Of a stretch of DNA of 64,000 nucleotides, positions 34,223-46,850 are shown piece by piece. Position numbers and translations under genes: made by a program. The stretch lies in assembly GCA_900491605.1 (NCBI GenBank), contig UESW01004379.1, positions 303,437 to 367,436 of the forward strand, written 5' to 3'. Source of the DNA: Calamus simplicifolius (Eukaryota; Streptophyta; Magnoliopsida; Arecales; Arecaceae). Each line of letters opens with the position of its first letter. The stretch's first letter is position 1. Under the pieces are notes generated by a model that was not told where the DNA came from, did not search any database, and saw only the letters and a program-made list of their open reading frames with translations.

Positions 34223-35822
34223 CACCTTATGTTGTAATATCAAAAATAATTTTTTTTATTTTCTTGTTCATGCCTATCTAAATGAATGAATATATCGTCG
34301 AATCTATCTTGTTGTTTTATCTTGTTATGTTTTGAATGATTCGGCGAAGGAGTCCTTGAGATAATAATTGGGTAAGATAAACATCACTGATTCATATGAT
34401 TTAAATCAGTTGTGGATAATTTTTTTTATTTTAAAATAATTGGATAAGATAAGCATCATTGATTCATATGATTTAAATATGTTATGGATGAACGAGAGAA
34501 TGAGATTTAGCCTAATTTATGAAAATCTTAGCTTGCCAGAAGAATTGAAATATTTATGTTTGAATTCAAATGATGATGTTTATCATATCCCGTTTCTAAA
34601 AGGGCCTATCCATCTGTTGGATTTCTTTTTGTTGAATTTTCTATCTTATCACGTAAAGCTACTATGATTGCACAAGAGTGGTTCAACTTAATGACGTAGG
34701 TATGCACACTTTGCATGCATAAACTATAGAACTGTACATCTGATGAAGCCTCTTAAAAAGAAAAAAGGAAAAAGAAAAAAAAATAAATAACAAGGTTTAG
34801 GAGAAGGGAGAGAAGGAAGTGAACAAAAGCAAGAGTGGACGAGGGTGGAGGGATATCATGGGACTAGATTTGGCTGTCCCTTTTCTCATTTTCTTCGTGA
34901 AGGAGGGGCAAGGGCGATGCTTAAACTGAACGAGCATCTCTTAGGTCCAATCCAATTTTTTAGATTGACCCTCTTTTTTTTAGTTTTTTTTTGCTGAGAC
35001 CATTTCACAAGTCTATTTCCAGTGGTATCATCTGGACGCACGATGTTTCCAGGGAAGGATCCACTGTCGTTCAAAACAGCAGTGTTTTCGGATGAATGAA
35101 ACGTTGAAGAGAAAATAAAAGGAGATGACGATTACAAAGACTACGGAATTAATTATAGGCAACTTTTAGTGTTGTGTTGGTTGAAGTTCCAAAGACTCAC
35201 GACTAGTCCAAAAGGCCAAATTAATTAAAGGCAACTTATTAAAAGTAATAATAATAACAATAATAATAATAATAATAATAAGTTGCTCTTCATATAGCCT
35301 ATTATTATTGCCATTAAGAAACTTTTGGTAAACTACAGTATTAAATTATTTTTATTCAAAAAATAATAATTCAAAAAAATATTGAGTTTAATTAAAGTAT
35401 ATCAATTTTTTAGAATAGATTGACTGAAGCATCATCTCGCCAAAGTAAGCTCTCATGTGTAGATTAATTTATTTGAAAAATTGAGCAGGTAGTATATATG
35501 TAATTTATACATTTTCTTAATCAGTCCCAAAGGAAAGTGGGAATTTGGCCAAATTGTATGCATACTGTGGTAATGAATATGTGATAGTTATAAGGATTAT
35601 CCATGTGGGCAATAGGTCGATCCCAAAGGAAGACTATTGCTTGACCGGACTTACTATTAGTATTCGGTTACTACACCAAGTTATCGCTTACAAGTTAATA
35701 TTGGTGTCCAAAGACTAGATATTAATGTTGTGTAGATTTCTTGTGATAGGATTTAAATTAAATTCAATGTTTTATTTTGGTATGACGTGAGTATAATTTT
35801 TTTTTTTTTGTTCTTTGTTCAG
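34223..35822 (+). other. Copia A leader, predicted to be removed as part of an intron
   Basis: About 1.6 kb without coding capacity between PBS and gag. It contains an imperfect duplication (TAATTGGGTAAGATAAACAT at 34368 and TAATTGGATAAGATAAGCAT at 34438) and a TAA/AAT microsatellite at 35245-35281. The acceptor at its end makes it part of a 1,716-bp candidate intron (34107-35822). Confidence 0.6.
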
Positions 35823-36500
35823 CTACATTATCTGCTTCTAATATATCTACTAGCATTAATTCGATTCCTATGCTTAATGGGACCAATTTCAAGGATTGGA
35901 AAGAAAATGTCATGATTGTTCTTGGATGTATGGACTTGGACCTTGCATTAAGAACTGAACGCCCTGCTTCTCTTATGAAAACTGGTACTGCTGAAACCAA
36001 GCGAGAATATGAGAAATGGGAGCATTCAAATCGCATGAGTCTAATGATCAAAAGAGGCATTCAAAAAGCTTTTCGAGGCACTATGGCTGATATTGATACA
36101 ACTAAAGGTTTCCTTGATGAGATCGAAAAACGTTTTGCTAAAAACGATAAGGCAAAAATGAGCACGCTTTTGGCAAGCTTAGTTTCCATGAGGTATACAA
36201 GCAAAGGAAACATTCAGGAGTACATTATGGAATTGTCTCACATTGCTTCTAAGCTTAGGGCACTAAAGTTAGAGCTTTCAGAGGACTTACTCGTTCATTT
36301 GGTGCTAATTTCTCTTCCAGCACAATTCAGTCAATTCAAGGTTAGTTACAACTGCCAAAAGGAGAAATGGTCTCTCAATGAGCTCATTTCATTTTGTATA
36401 CAAGAGGAGGAGAGATTAAAGCAAGAAAAACTGAGAGTGCTCATTTTGCCACTTCCTCTAAGAGCAAGAAAAGAAAGAAGGATAAAAAGGTTGTTGTAGG

Positions 36501-37552
36501 TCCTTCACAAAAGAAGCAGAAGAAATCTGAGGATGGTTATTTTTTTTCTGTAAGAAATCTGGACACATAAAGAAGGATTGTACCAAATACAATGTATGGC
36601 GTATAAAGAAAGGTACTTTTCTTACTATGGTTTGTTCTGAAATTAATTTAACTTCTGTACCTAGAAATACTTGGTGGTTAGATTCTGGTGCTACTATTCA
36701 CATAAGTGTTTCCATGCAAGGTTGCCTGAACTACCGAAAGCCAATTGATGCTGATAGATTCATCTATGTGGGCAATGGAGAATCTGTAGAGGTAGAGGCT
36801 ATAGGGTCCTTTAGGTTATTACTTAAGACATGACATTATTTAGAATTGAGAAACACATTTGTTGTAGCATCATTTAGACGAAATTTAATTTCTATTTCTA
36901 CATTGGACAAATATGGATACTTTTGTTCTTTTGGAAATAATAAAGTTAGTTTTTCTTTAAATTCTAATGTTATTAGTACTGGTTCCTTGTCTTACTACGA
37001 TAACATTTATATACTTGATACTATTACTCCATTTAATGAAACTTTGCATGTTTCTTTTAGAGGTACAAAATGTAAATTAGCTAATGAAAATTATGCTTCC
37101 TTATAGCACAAGCGATTAGGTCACATCTCTAAAACAAGAATAGAAAGGCTTGTGTCAGAAAGAATTTTAGATTCTATTGATTTCACACACTTCACTATTT
37201 ATGTAAATTGCATTAAAGAGAAATAAACCAACAGAAGGAGATTACTAGCTAATAGAACTTCGGATGTCTTAGAACTCATCCATACAGACATATGCGGACC
37301 ATTCCCTATAGCTGCTTGGAATAGTCAAACATATTTCATATCGTTTATAGACGATTACTCAAGATTTGGCTATTTGTATCTCATTAAAGATAAGTCCAGT
37401 GCATTGGATATGTTCGAAACTTTTAAAGCTGAAGTTGAAAATCAACTTAACAAGAAAATTAAAGCCATTAGATCTGACCGTGGTGGAGAATTCTATGGCA
37501 GATATGATGGATCAAGTGAACAATGTCCAGGACCATTTGCCAAATACCTAAA
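36501..37552 (+). pseudogene. pol: Copia A protease and N-terminal integrase, interrupted
   Basis: The protease active site is WWLDSGATIHIS near 36672. The GAG-pre-integrase region contains RRNLISISTLDKYGYF and KRLGHISKTRIERL. The integrase core has its first Asp in LELIHTDICGPF (about 37270) and its second in IKAIRSDRGGEFYG (about 37460). The sequence then stops at 37552, where Copia B is inserted. The catalytic Glu lies on the far side at about 60740. Stops at 36832, 37104 and 37224 also break the frame. Confidence 0.85.
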
Positions 37553-39134
37553 TGTTGACCCAATTATTGATTTGATGATTAACAAAAGCCATGAGTATAT
37601 TCATATTGTTTCTGACAAATTTATGGAGTGTTTTAGGTATTAAGAAAGTTTAACAATTCAAATATCACTCAAAATTGATTTTAAGATGAGTTTCAAATTG
37701 TAATTCTCAAAAGTTCAGACCTTGGAGTCGACACCTATAAGTCAGGAGTCGACACATGGGCGTATCAGAATAGTTCTCAAAATTTGGCACGGTCTGGAGT
37801 TGACACTTGGATGTCGGGAGCCGACTCCAACCTGAGAGACAGAAGTATGCTTTTCTGCGTCAGTTTCTGGAGCCGACACATGAAATTCGGGAGCCGACAC
37901 CTAAGATTCGGGAGCTGACACCTAGAATGAGTGGAGCCGACTCTAACCTGAGCACAGAGAGTGTATTTTGAGCCATATTTAGAGTCGATACCTTATGTTT
38001 CGAGAGCCGACACTTGGATGCGGGGAGCCAACACATAACTTATCGGGAGCCGACCCCTCAACGAAAACTTTTATTACCATTTTTGGATACACGAAGTGGA
38101 GCCGACACATGAAAAGTTGGAGCCGACTCCAACCTGACAGGAACGGATTTTTAAAGTGTCAGAACGGCCTCCAACGGTAACATTTTCTCACCTAATTTCT
38201 AATGGCTATTTTTCTTGTGTGTAGGAGCAATCCAAGGACAGAAATAATGGCTAGTTTTCCACCTAATCTTGGATTAAAGAAATCTATAAAAAGGGAAGAA
38301 CAGACCGTTTAAAAAAAGAAAGAACAAGAACAAAAAATGGAATAAAGATCAAAAAAATTGAGATATTCAAGAGAGCCATTTCAAAAAGAGAAATCTCTGT
38401 GAGCTCGCCCATCTTCTAAAGAAAGATTCAAAAGAAATCCAAGGCGTACAAAGTTCAATTTCGGAGGATTTCAAAGAAGGAAAAGAAGAAGCCAAAACCT
38501 ATTTTTCCCATCTTCTCAACAACAAATTTCTAGGTGAAATCTGAGCTGAGCTTGATTCAACCTTTCAAAGGAGAAGAGGAAAAGAAGAAAAGAAGCCAAG
38601 CCTACATTCAAATCGCTTCAAACAGGCTTTTCTATTCCCTGTCTATTTATATTGCATATTGCTCATTTGAGGAGCTGTTTGTCATTGTAAACATTAATTG
38701 ATTTCATTTGATTGCTAATTCAATCGGGGATTGAATTAGTGGAGGTGGTATACCTCGGGTCAAGCTAGATATAGCTTGAGGTTGGGTTTTGTGCTGGTAA
38801 GCCCAGAAAACTGGCTGGGTTCGTTGTGATCCCGGGTAAAACAATAAGTTTGAGTTGTGAGCTTGTAAAACAACTCGACTGTAATCAAGAGGATTATAGT
38901 GTGGACCCAAGTGGAGCTTGGGAGTGGACGTAGGTGTTGGATACACCGAACCACTATAAAATCTTTGTGTTTGTAGTGTTTTGATCTCTCTCTCTCTTCT
39001 TTAATTGCTTGTGCTTAGCTTCAATTAACTCCTTCACTTGCATACTTTGATATCAATCGATTTAATTTTAAAAGAGTTAAAATTTTTAAGAACCCAATTC
39101 ATCCCCCCCTCTTGGGTTGCCATCTGGGCCAACA
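37553..39134 (+). repeat. 5' LTR of Copia B
   Basis: 1,582 bp. It contains about fourteen dispersed variants of GGAGYCGACACCT between 37725 and 38130. It ends CCAACA, two bases before the primer site. Confidence 0.93.
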
Positions 39135-39136
39135 AT

Positions 39137-39149
39137 TGGTATCAGAGCA
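39137..39149 (+). other. Copia B primer-binding site
   Basis: TGGTATCAGAGCA, the initiator-Met tRNA complement, two bases after the 5' LTR. Confidence 0.92.
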
Positions 39150-39195
39150 AGTGCTCATTTGAATTTGGTCTAACGATCAAGAGCTAAAGATCCAA

Positions 39196-40810
39196 ATGGC
39201 AGCTCAAGCTAGTTCATCTTATTAGAAGGTCAATCCACTAATCGACCTCCTTTATTAATGGAACTAATTATGGTTATTGGAAAGCTAGGATGAAGATTTT
39301 TATTCAAGCACTTGACTATGACTTATGGGGAATCATAGTTAATGGTCCACACACACCCACAATTAGAGTAGACAACATGGTGATTCCTAAACCGAAACGG
39401 AATGGGATGAACATGATAAGAAGTTGGCTCAGCTCAATGCTAAAGCCATGAATGTTTTGTATTGTTCATTAGATGCAAATGAATTTAATCGAATTTCTAC
39501 ATGTATTTCGCAAAAGAAATTTGGGATAGATTAGAAGTTACCCATGAGGGTACTAATCAAGTAAAAGAATCAAAAATTAATATTTTGGTGCATAAATATG
39601 AACTATTTAGCATGGAACAAACTGAAACAATTACATGCATGTACACAAGATTCACTGATATTGTAAATGGCTTGAAAAGTCTTGGTAAGACTTATACTAA
39701 TTCTGAACTTGTGCGTAAAATTCTTAGGTCACTTCCAAGATCATGGGAAGCGAAGGTGACTGCAATCCAAGAAGCCAAGGATTTAAATGTTTTACCTTTG
39801 GAGGAGCTACTTGGATCCTTAATGACTCATGAGCTGACTATGAAACAACATCAAGAGGAGGAAGTCAAGAAGAAGAAAACTATTGCTCTTAAGGCTGCAG
39901 AAAGTGAGGAAAGCTGCAGTGATAATGATGATGATGAGGAGACTGCACTCCTTGCAAAGAAATTCAAAAATTCATGCAAAGAAGGAGACCCTTCCACAAG
40001 AAAAAGTCTGGAACAAAAATGGAAGGAGAAAAGAGAAAGAAAAGGACAAAGAAAAGAAAAAGAGCCCTTAATATGTTATGAGTGCAAGAAACCGGGCATT
40101 TCAGATATGACTGTCCTCAATTGAAGAAAGCCTACAAGAAGAAGAAGAAGGCTTATGTTGCAACATGGAGCGATAGCGAAGAATCCTCTTCCGAGGAGGA
40201 ACAAAAGAAGTTGCCAACATTTGCTTTATGGCAAACAACGACGACGAGGTAAGTACTGAAACCCTCAATGATGATTTTACATTTGATGAATTATATGAAG
40301 CTTTCAATGAATTAGTCAATGATTTTAAAATTCTGAAAAAGAAAAATAAGTTTTTGAAAAATGAAAACTTAAATCTGTGTAAAGAGAAAAATGAATTAAC
40401 ACTTGAAGTTAAGGATTAAAAGATGAAAAGGAGAGATTTCTAAAGAAAAAGAATCAATCATGAATGAAAATTAACTTAAAGAAAGAAGTTGAAAAATATA
40501 AAACATAGTTGATAAATTTACATATAGTTCTGAAAAACTTAATTTATTTTAAGTAATCAAAGAGCTATTTTGATAGAGCTGGATTAGGTTATAGACCAAA
40601 TATGAAACAAAAATTTGTAAAAACTTCTTTAGTTAAGAAAACAAATGATGTTACATATTACAATTGCAACAAGAAAGGTCATAAATCTTATGAATGTAAT
40701 GCAAGAAAAAGTAACAAGAAATTAATGTTAAAGGAAAGAAAATATGGGTTCCAAAAGGAACAATCTTTTTGCTACTAACCATGAAGGACCCAAGAAGGCT
40801 TGGGTACCTA
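39196..40810 (+). pseudogene. gag: Copia B gag, frameshifted
   Basis: The ATG at 39196 (MAAQASSS) is followed within a few codons by a stop. The capsid start (FNGTNYGYWKARMK) is found near 39250. An open frame 39501-40124 carries the UBN2-type domain (VKESKINILVHKYELF, ELVRKILRSLPRSWE) and an acidic-then-basic linker. The first zinc knuckle, CYECKKPG at about 40075, is cut by a frameshift. A Leu/Lys-rich coiled coil (40228-40420) follows, then a second knuckle (NCNKKGHKSYEC, about 40660) lacking its first Cys. Long gag with a coiled coil is usual for SIRE relatives. Confidence 0.8.
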
Positions 40811-40820
40811 AATATAAGAC

Positions 40821-43800
40821 TTGATCATTTTGCAGGAGTGTCTTGCGGCCAAAAGATCAAAGCGAAAGTGGTATCTCGATAGTGGCTGCTCAAGACACAT
40901 GACGGGTGACAAGGATCAATTCATCACCCTTGAAAGCAAAAAAGGAGGAGTTGTTACGTTTGGTGACAATGGCAAAGGCCAAATCATGGGGTTTGGTAAA
41001 ATTCAAATAACTCCCTCCACATTTATTGAAAATGTCTTATATGTTAATGGTTTAAAGCATAATCTAATTAGTATTAGCCAATTGTGTGATAAAGGTTTCA
41101 AAGTATCATTTGAAGCTTCTATTTGCACTGTTTCTAATCCCATTGATAATAGCATTGTATTTATTGGAAATAGAAATGGCAATGTATACTTGATTGATTT
41201 AGACAATTTGTCTACTAGTAATCATTGCTTAGTTGCTAATAATGCTAATATGAATGAGATTGGATGGCTATGGCATCGTAGATTAGGTCATGCAAGCACA
41301 CACCTAATTTCAAAATTAATTAGAATGGATTTAGTAAAAGGCCTTCCACAACTAGATTTTGAAAAATAACAAATTTGTGATGCATGTCAATTTGGAAAAC
41401 AAACTAGAAACTCTTTCAAAACTAAAAACATTGTTTCCACTTCTAGGCCACTTGAACTACTTCACATGGATCTCTTTGGACCTACTAGAACCACTAGTCT
41501 AGGAGGAAAGAAATATGGTCTTGTGATTGTAGATGATTATTCTAGATACACTTGGGTATTATTTTTAGCTCATAAAGATGAGACCTTTCCAATTTTTCTG
41601 AAATTCTTCAAGAAGGTCACAAATGAGAAAAACAACACCATAGTGTCTCTTAGAAGTGATCATGGCACAGAATTTGAAAATCATTTATTTGAAAACTTTT
41701 GCATTGAAAATGGCATCCATCATAATTTCTCTGCACCTAGAACACCACAACAAAATGGAGTTGTAGAAAGAAAAATAGAACCTTAGAAGACATGGCCCGT
41801 ACCATGCTATGTGAAAGCAACTACCAAAGTACTTCTGGGCGGAAGCTATAAACACGGCATGTTACATTCTTAATAGAGCTTTAATTAGGCCAATCCTTAA
41901 GAAAACTCCTTATGAACTATGGAACAATAGAAAACCAAACATTAGTTACTTTCATGCATTTGGTTGTAAATGTTTCATTCATAATAATGGTAAAGATAAT
42001 CTAGGAAAATTTGATGCAAAATCAGATGAAGGCATATTCTTAGGATATTCAACATCTAGTAAAGCCTATAGAGTGTTTAACAAGAGAAACTTAATTGTAG
42101 AAGAATCTATTCATGTAGTTTTTGATGAATCTTTAGCATCGAGTTCGGAAAAGATTGATGATGAGGAAGATACAAATTTACTTGAGAGAGATATTGAAAA
42201 ATTGAATATAGATGTATCTTCAGATCATGAACAAGAAGCTAAAGATGATGATTCTCCTAGTGTTGATGTTGTTGATGCTAATCATAATGATGTAGATCTT
42301 CCTAGAGATTGGAGATATGCCTATGGTCATCCAAAGAATTAATTATAGGTGATCCATCTCAAGGAGTAAGAACTAGATCATCAATGAGAAACATCAATAA
42401 TCATCTTGCATTTGTATCTCAAATTGAACCTAAAACTATTGAAGAAGCTGAAAAAGATAATAATTGGATGTTAGCTATGCAAGAAGAATTAAATCAATTT
42501 ACTAGGAATAATGTCTGGACCCTTGTAGATAGACCTAAAGATCATTCAGTTATAGGATCAAAATGGGTATTTAGAAATAAATTAGATGAAAATGGCATAG
42601 TAATTAGAAACAAAGCTAGATTAGTCGCAAAAGGATATAATCAAGAAGAAGGAATTGATTTTGATGAAACTTTTGCACCTGTAGCTAGATTAGAAGCAAT
42701 TAGATTATTACTTGCATTTGCATGTCATATGCATATCAATTTATTTCAAATGGATGTTAAAAGTGCATTTTTAAATGGATTTATAAATGAGAAGTTTTTG
42801 TTGAACAACCACCTGGTTTTGAAGATCATGAATTTTCAAATCATGTTTTTAAATTGCACAAAGCAAACAAGCACCTAGAGCTTGGTATGATAGATTAAGC
42901 AAATTTCTAATTGAAAATGATTTTTTTAGAGGAAATGTTGATAAAACACTATTTTTGAAAAGAAAAGATAAGGATTTATTAGTAGTACAAATATATGTTG
43001 ATGATATTGTATTCGGTGCTACTAACAATCTCTTGTGTCAAGAATTTGCTAAGTTAATGCAGGGTGAATTCGAGATGAGCATGATGGGAGAACTCAATTT
43101 CTTCCTAGGACTTCAAATCAAACAAGAAAGAGAGGGAATTTCATCAACCAAACAAAGTACACAAAGGAAATTCTCAAGAAGTTTGGAATGGAATCAATCA
43201 AACCCCTGGAACACCAATGAGTCCTTCATGCAAATTAGACAAAGATGAAGATGGTAAGAAAGTTGATCAAAAATATTATAGAGGTATGATCGGATCTCTA
43301 CTTTACTTAACGCAAGTAGACCAGATATCATGTTTGCTGTTTGCTTATGTGCTAGATTTCAATCTGAACCTAAAGAATCTCATTTAATTGCTGTAAAAAG
43401 AATACTAAGATACTTGAGTGGAACTAAAAATGTAGGTTTATGGTATTCTAGAGACTCAACACTGAATTTGATTGCTTATTCTGATTCTGATTATGCTGGT
43501 TGTAAACTAGATAGAAAAGTACAAGTGGAGCATGTCAATTTTTAGGAAGTAACTTAATCTCTTGGTTTAGCAAAAAGCAAAATTCGGTTGCATTATCAAC
43601 TGCTGAAGCAGAATATGTTGCAGCTGAAGTTGCTGTGCTCAAATCCTTTGGATTAAGCGACAACTTGAAGATTATGGCATAACACTTGATAAACTCCTAT
43701 TAGATGTGATAATACTAGTGCAATAAACCTAACTAAAAATCCAATTCAACATTCAAGAACTAAGCACATTGAAATTAGATATCATTTCATTAGAGAACAT

Positions 43801-43935
43801 GTAGCTAATAATGACATTTGTCTTGAATATGTTAATACTGAAGAACAATTAGCTGATATATTTACAAAACCTTTGAGTGAAGAGAGATTTTGTTATCTTA
43901 GAGGAGAGTTAGGGATTTGTGATCCGTTGGAATGA
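40821..43935 (+). pseudogene. pol: Copia B pol: protease, integrase, RT, RNase H; frameshifted
   Basis: The protease site is KWYLDSGCSRHMTGDKDQF at about 40866. GAG-pre-integrase has LWHRRLGHAS (41268). The integrase zinc finger continues with CDACQFGKQ after a TAA at 41367, and the core residues are in LHMDLFGP (41460), SDHGTEFE (41655) and PQQNGVVERK (41746). RT has QMDVKSAFLNGF (about 42748) and IYVDDIVFGA (about 42992). RNase H has SWFSKKQNSVALSTAEAEYV (about 43560) and ends at ADIFTKPLSEERF (about 43855) with the stop near 43935. Frameshifts occur near 41783, 42340, 42790, 42850, 43165, 43260, 43545 and 43660. Confidence 0.88.
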
Positions 43936-44417
43936 CTGAAACCCTTAAGTTCAATTATCTAGATTTCATTCAATTCTTGAAAATTTCTTCATGATTTAAG
44001 GAAAATTATCTAGATTGTTGAACCAATTGATTCTCCATATTCCAAGGATTTTTATCATATTTATTGATTTTTATTTTGATGAGTTTCAGATTTCTGAAAC
44101 TCTCATCTGTTTTTGAATCTGTCTTGGAGTCGATACCTCAATCTTTGGAGTCGACACCTTATTTTGTGTCGCTCTCGGTCAGGGACCTTGGAGCCGACAC
44201 CCGTTTAGCGGAGCCGACTCCAGTTCGGGCGCTAACCATTTTAGCGAGTTGGAGTCGACACCCGACTTTGCGGGAGTCGACACCTAGTGAACCCTTTTCG
44301 ACTATTTAGGGCCGAGTTGACACCTCTTTGACCTAATCTTACTCAAATCGTCTCCAAATCCTCTCTAAACCCTATCAAAACTTGAGATTCTTTCAATTAA
44401 TCATTCCCTAGGATTCC
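43936..44417 (+). other. Copia B spacer between pol and ORF2 with LTR-type motifs
   Basis: Holds six or more GGAGYCGACACC-type motifs (44133-44305), the same words that recur in the LTRs of this element. No coding content is recognised. Confidence 0.7.
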
Positions 44418-45813
44418 ATGGCACCTAAGAGAAGGGGAACGATCTATGGTGGTCCGGTGGCAATGAGGAAGCAGACGGCGAGACGCCCAATTCGTCAACC
44501 GTCACCATCTTGGATTCTTCATCCTCGTCCTCTACTCCTAGTGCGATTCCAGATCCTTTCTTACCTCCTTCACCACACATTGACACTCTAGCCGGACGGA
44601 TGATTACAATGGGAAGAAAGGTCAATTTTGGATTTTTTGAAGATGAGGGATTCGCTATTGGACGACAACTAAAGGAAATTGGTTGGGAAAAGGTGTATTC
44701 TTTAGACATTCCTACATATCCTGCTTTAGTTAAAGAATTTTAGCAAGATTTGTCAAGAGAGACGGTGGCATAGTAAGTGTTGTAAGAGGAAAAAAGGATA
44801 CATCTTACTTCCGAGATTCTTGGAAACCTTCTTGAGATTCCTACTCTTGGACCTATTGCAAACTCTCACAGTGATAGGTCAGGAGCTTTGTCAAGGATGT
44901 TAGGAAGAGATGTTGTTGATTTTGAGAAATCAGGGCAAATCAGTTGCCTCTTGAGCTTAGATTGTTACATAATATTTGTAGTTGGATTTTATTCCCTAAG
45001 ACTGGTAGGTTTGAGTATGTCTCAGAGCGAGACATTGTGATCATGGATAGTGTTTTGACTGGATAGCCTATTAATCTACCTGGCATGATGATTTGGTACA
45101 TGGCAGAGGCTGGTGGCAAGAAGAGATATTCCTTACCCTATGGCATGATACTAACCTTAGCATTCCGAAGTCAGGGTGTAGTTATCTTAGAAAATGAACC
45201 TAAAAAGAACCTAAGGCATACAGATTACTATAGCATCGCTACTGTTCATCGCATGGGGTTCATTAAGGTCAATGGGAACTAGGAAAGGAAAGGTCATTTA
45301 GAGGACAGGGCAGCTGAGATTGGAGCTTCAGCACCATCAGAAGCTGGACCATCCATGAGACATCCTTCACCGGAGCCTAGCAGACCAGAGCCTTCACCGA
45401 CACCTATGCCTGCTTCAGTTCCAAGTGCTTCTGGTTTTTCTGAGCTACAATTAGAGCAATTGAAGACTTTGTTGGCTGAACATGAAGAGAAGATGAATAA
45501 TAGTTTTGAAAATAGACTTTCAAGTTTAAAAGAATCATTTTACTCCTTAGAAGACAAAGTGAACAAAATAGGATACTCTCTTGGAACTTCTTCTGAAGCC
45601 CTAAAATATGAATTAATGAATATTTTTGATAAGATCAATGACATTGCTGGTGATTCTGACATATATTCTAGAAGCAATATAGAGCTATAAGAGAATATAA
45701 GAGATGTAGCTGACATGGTTCAAAAGAGCTTAAATGATTTTATGAAGATTCAAAAGGAAGGAATGGAAAAGATCTTAGAAGGACTGAAGAAACGCTTCAG
45801 TTTTGGATTTTAA
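44418..45813 (+). pseudogene. Copia B second ORF downstream of pol (PF20167-like 'putative plant transposon protein')
   Basis: ATG at 44418 (MAPKRRGTIYGGP) opens a protein in the position where SIRE relatives carry an env-like ORF. Recognisable stretches are FGFFEDEGFAIGRQLKEIGW (about 44627), a middle block with ILFPKTGRFEYVSERD (about 44985) and LPYGMILTLAFRSQGV (about 45136). These fit the PF20167 family found in plant retroelements. A Pro/Ser linker follows (45355-45430), then a coiled coil (45440-45800). The function is unknown. Frameshifts near 44505, 44745 and 44940, a stop at 45283 and an in-frame TAA at 45688 inactivate it. The frame would otherwise continue to the TAA at 45813. No signal peptide or clear transmembrane pair is evident. 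Confidence 0.68.
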
Positions 45814-45833
45814 AGTTTTAGTTTGCTTTACAC

Positions 45834-45955
45834 TTTGATGTAATAGAATGTTTTGATGTAATGTTTTGATGTAATAGAATGTTTTGATATAATGGAATGT
45901 TTTGATGTAATGAAGCTTATGTATTGAAATCTTTTGATGCAATGAAATTTCTTTG
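45834..45955. repeat. Short minisatellite TGTAATAGAATGTTTTGA
   Basis: About six imperfect copies of an 18-base word lie immediately after ORF2 in the 3' untranslated part of Copia B. Confidence 0.75.
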
Positions 45956-46094
45956 AATTAATATTGTCTTATTCAATGAGTTCACTTATGGTTGAATGTT
46001 AACCTTTTTGTTGACAACAAAAAAGGAGGAGAGAAGAAATCGTATATGCATTAAAAACACTTAAGTAATTTGATTAAGTTGATTATTGCATGAG

Positions 46095-46230
46095 TTTTTG
46101 ATTTTCAAAGGGAGAGAAATGAAATTAAGGGGGAGAGAAATAAAATTTCAAAATGAAACGGTATATAAGGAGAGTAAATTTTATTTTGAGTTTCATAGGG
46201 GGAGCTACCTCATTTAGGGGGAGCTTAACT
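46095..46230 (+). other. Multiple polypurine tracts of Copia B
   Basis: Four purine blocks occur: AAAGGGAGAGAAATGAAA (46099), AAGGGGGAGAGAAATAAAA, ATAGGGGGAGC and TTTAGGGGGAGC. Repeated tracts ahead of the 3' LTR are a feature of SIRE-type Copia elements. The tract adjoining the LTR itself (AAAAAGGGAAAGAT, 59090-59103) is separated from these by the CACTA insertion. Confidence 0.7.
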
Positions 46231-46253
46231 ATGATAACTTAATCATGCATATA

Positions 46254-46850
46254 CACTACAAGAGATTTTAAATATTGCGACGCCCAAATGCGTCGTAATT
46301 GCGTCGCTAAACATGATATTGCGACGCAATAGCGACGCAATGAGGGCGTCGCTCAACTGTCCGTCGCAATACCCTTTTGTCGCAATTGCGTCGCAATATT
46401 GCGACTCTCTGCGACGCTCTTGCGACGCCACATTGCGTCGCAATATTGCGACGCATGAAAATGCGTCGCTAAATTTAAAAATAAATTTTTAAAAAAAAAT
46501 TATTATTAAATATTGCGACGCACTAATTGCGTCGCAATATTTATAATTAATTTTTTTTAAAAAATTATTATTAAATATTACGACGCTCTAATGCGTCGCA
46601 AATAAAAATTATTTTAAAATATTGCGACGCAAGGTAATTGCGTCGCAATATTTTAAAATAATTTTTAAGATAAAATAGCGACTCAATTTTAGTCGCTAAT
46701 GCGTCGCTATTAAATTTATTTTTAAATTATTGCGATGCCAGGTCATTGCGTCGCAATATTTAATAATAATATTTAAAAATATTAGCGATCCAATATCAGT
46801 CGCTAATGCGTCGCAAATTTTGTTTTTAAAAATATTTAAATGATTAAAAA
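46254..46850. repeat. CACTA subterminal repeat zone, gene-3' side
   Basis: About twenty GCGACGC or GCGTCGC words, often paired as inverted repeats a few bases to tens of bases apart (ATTGCGACGC...GCGTCGCAAT) and separated by AT-rich spacers. Such arrays are the usual binding sites of the element's own TNPA-type protein. Confidence 0.88.

Larger units (their letters stand above)
34094..36500 (+). pseudogene. gag: Copia A gag, apparently spliced from an ATG inside the LTR
   Basis: ATG at 34094 opens four codons plus one base (MAEQ), followed by a donor CAAG|GTATGA at 34106/34107. A strong acceptor (long T tract, then TTCTTTGTTCAG) ends at 35822. Joining the two gives an in-frame entry (ATLSASN...) into the gag body, which reads MLNGTNFKDWKENVMIVLG from 35870 and contains the UBN2-type capsid domain (LLASLVSMRYTSKGNIQEY, HLVLISLPAQFSQFK). 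The nucleocapsid knuckle near 36540-36580 retains CKKSGHIKKDC, but its first Cys is lost through a small indel in a T run. The frame ends at 36499. Confidence 0.72.
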
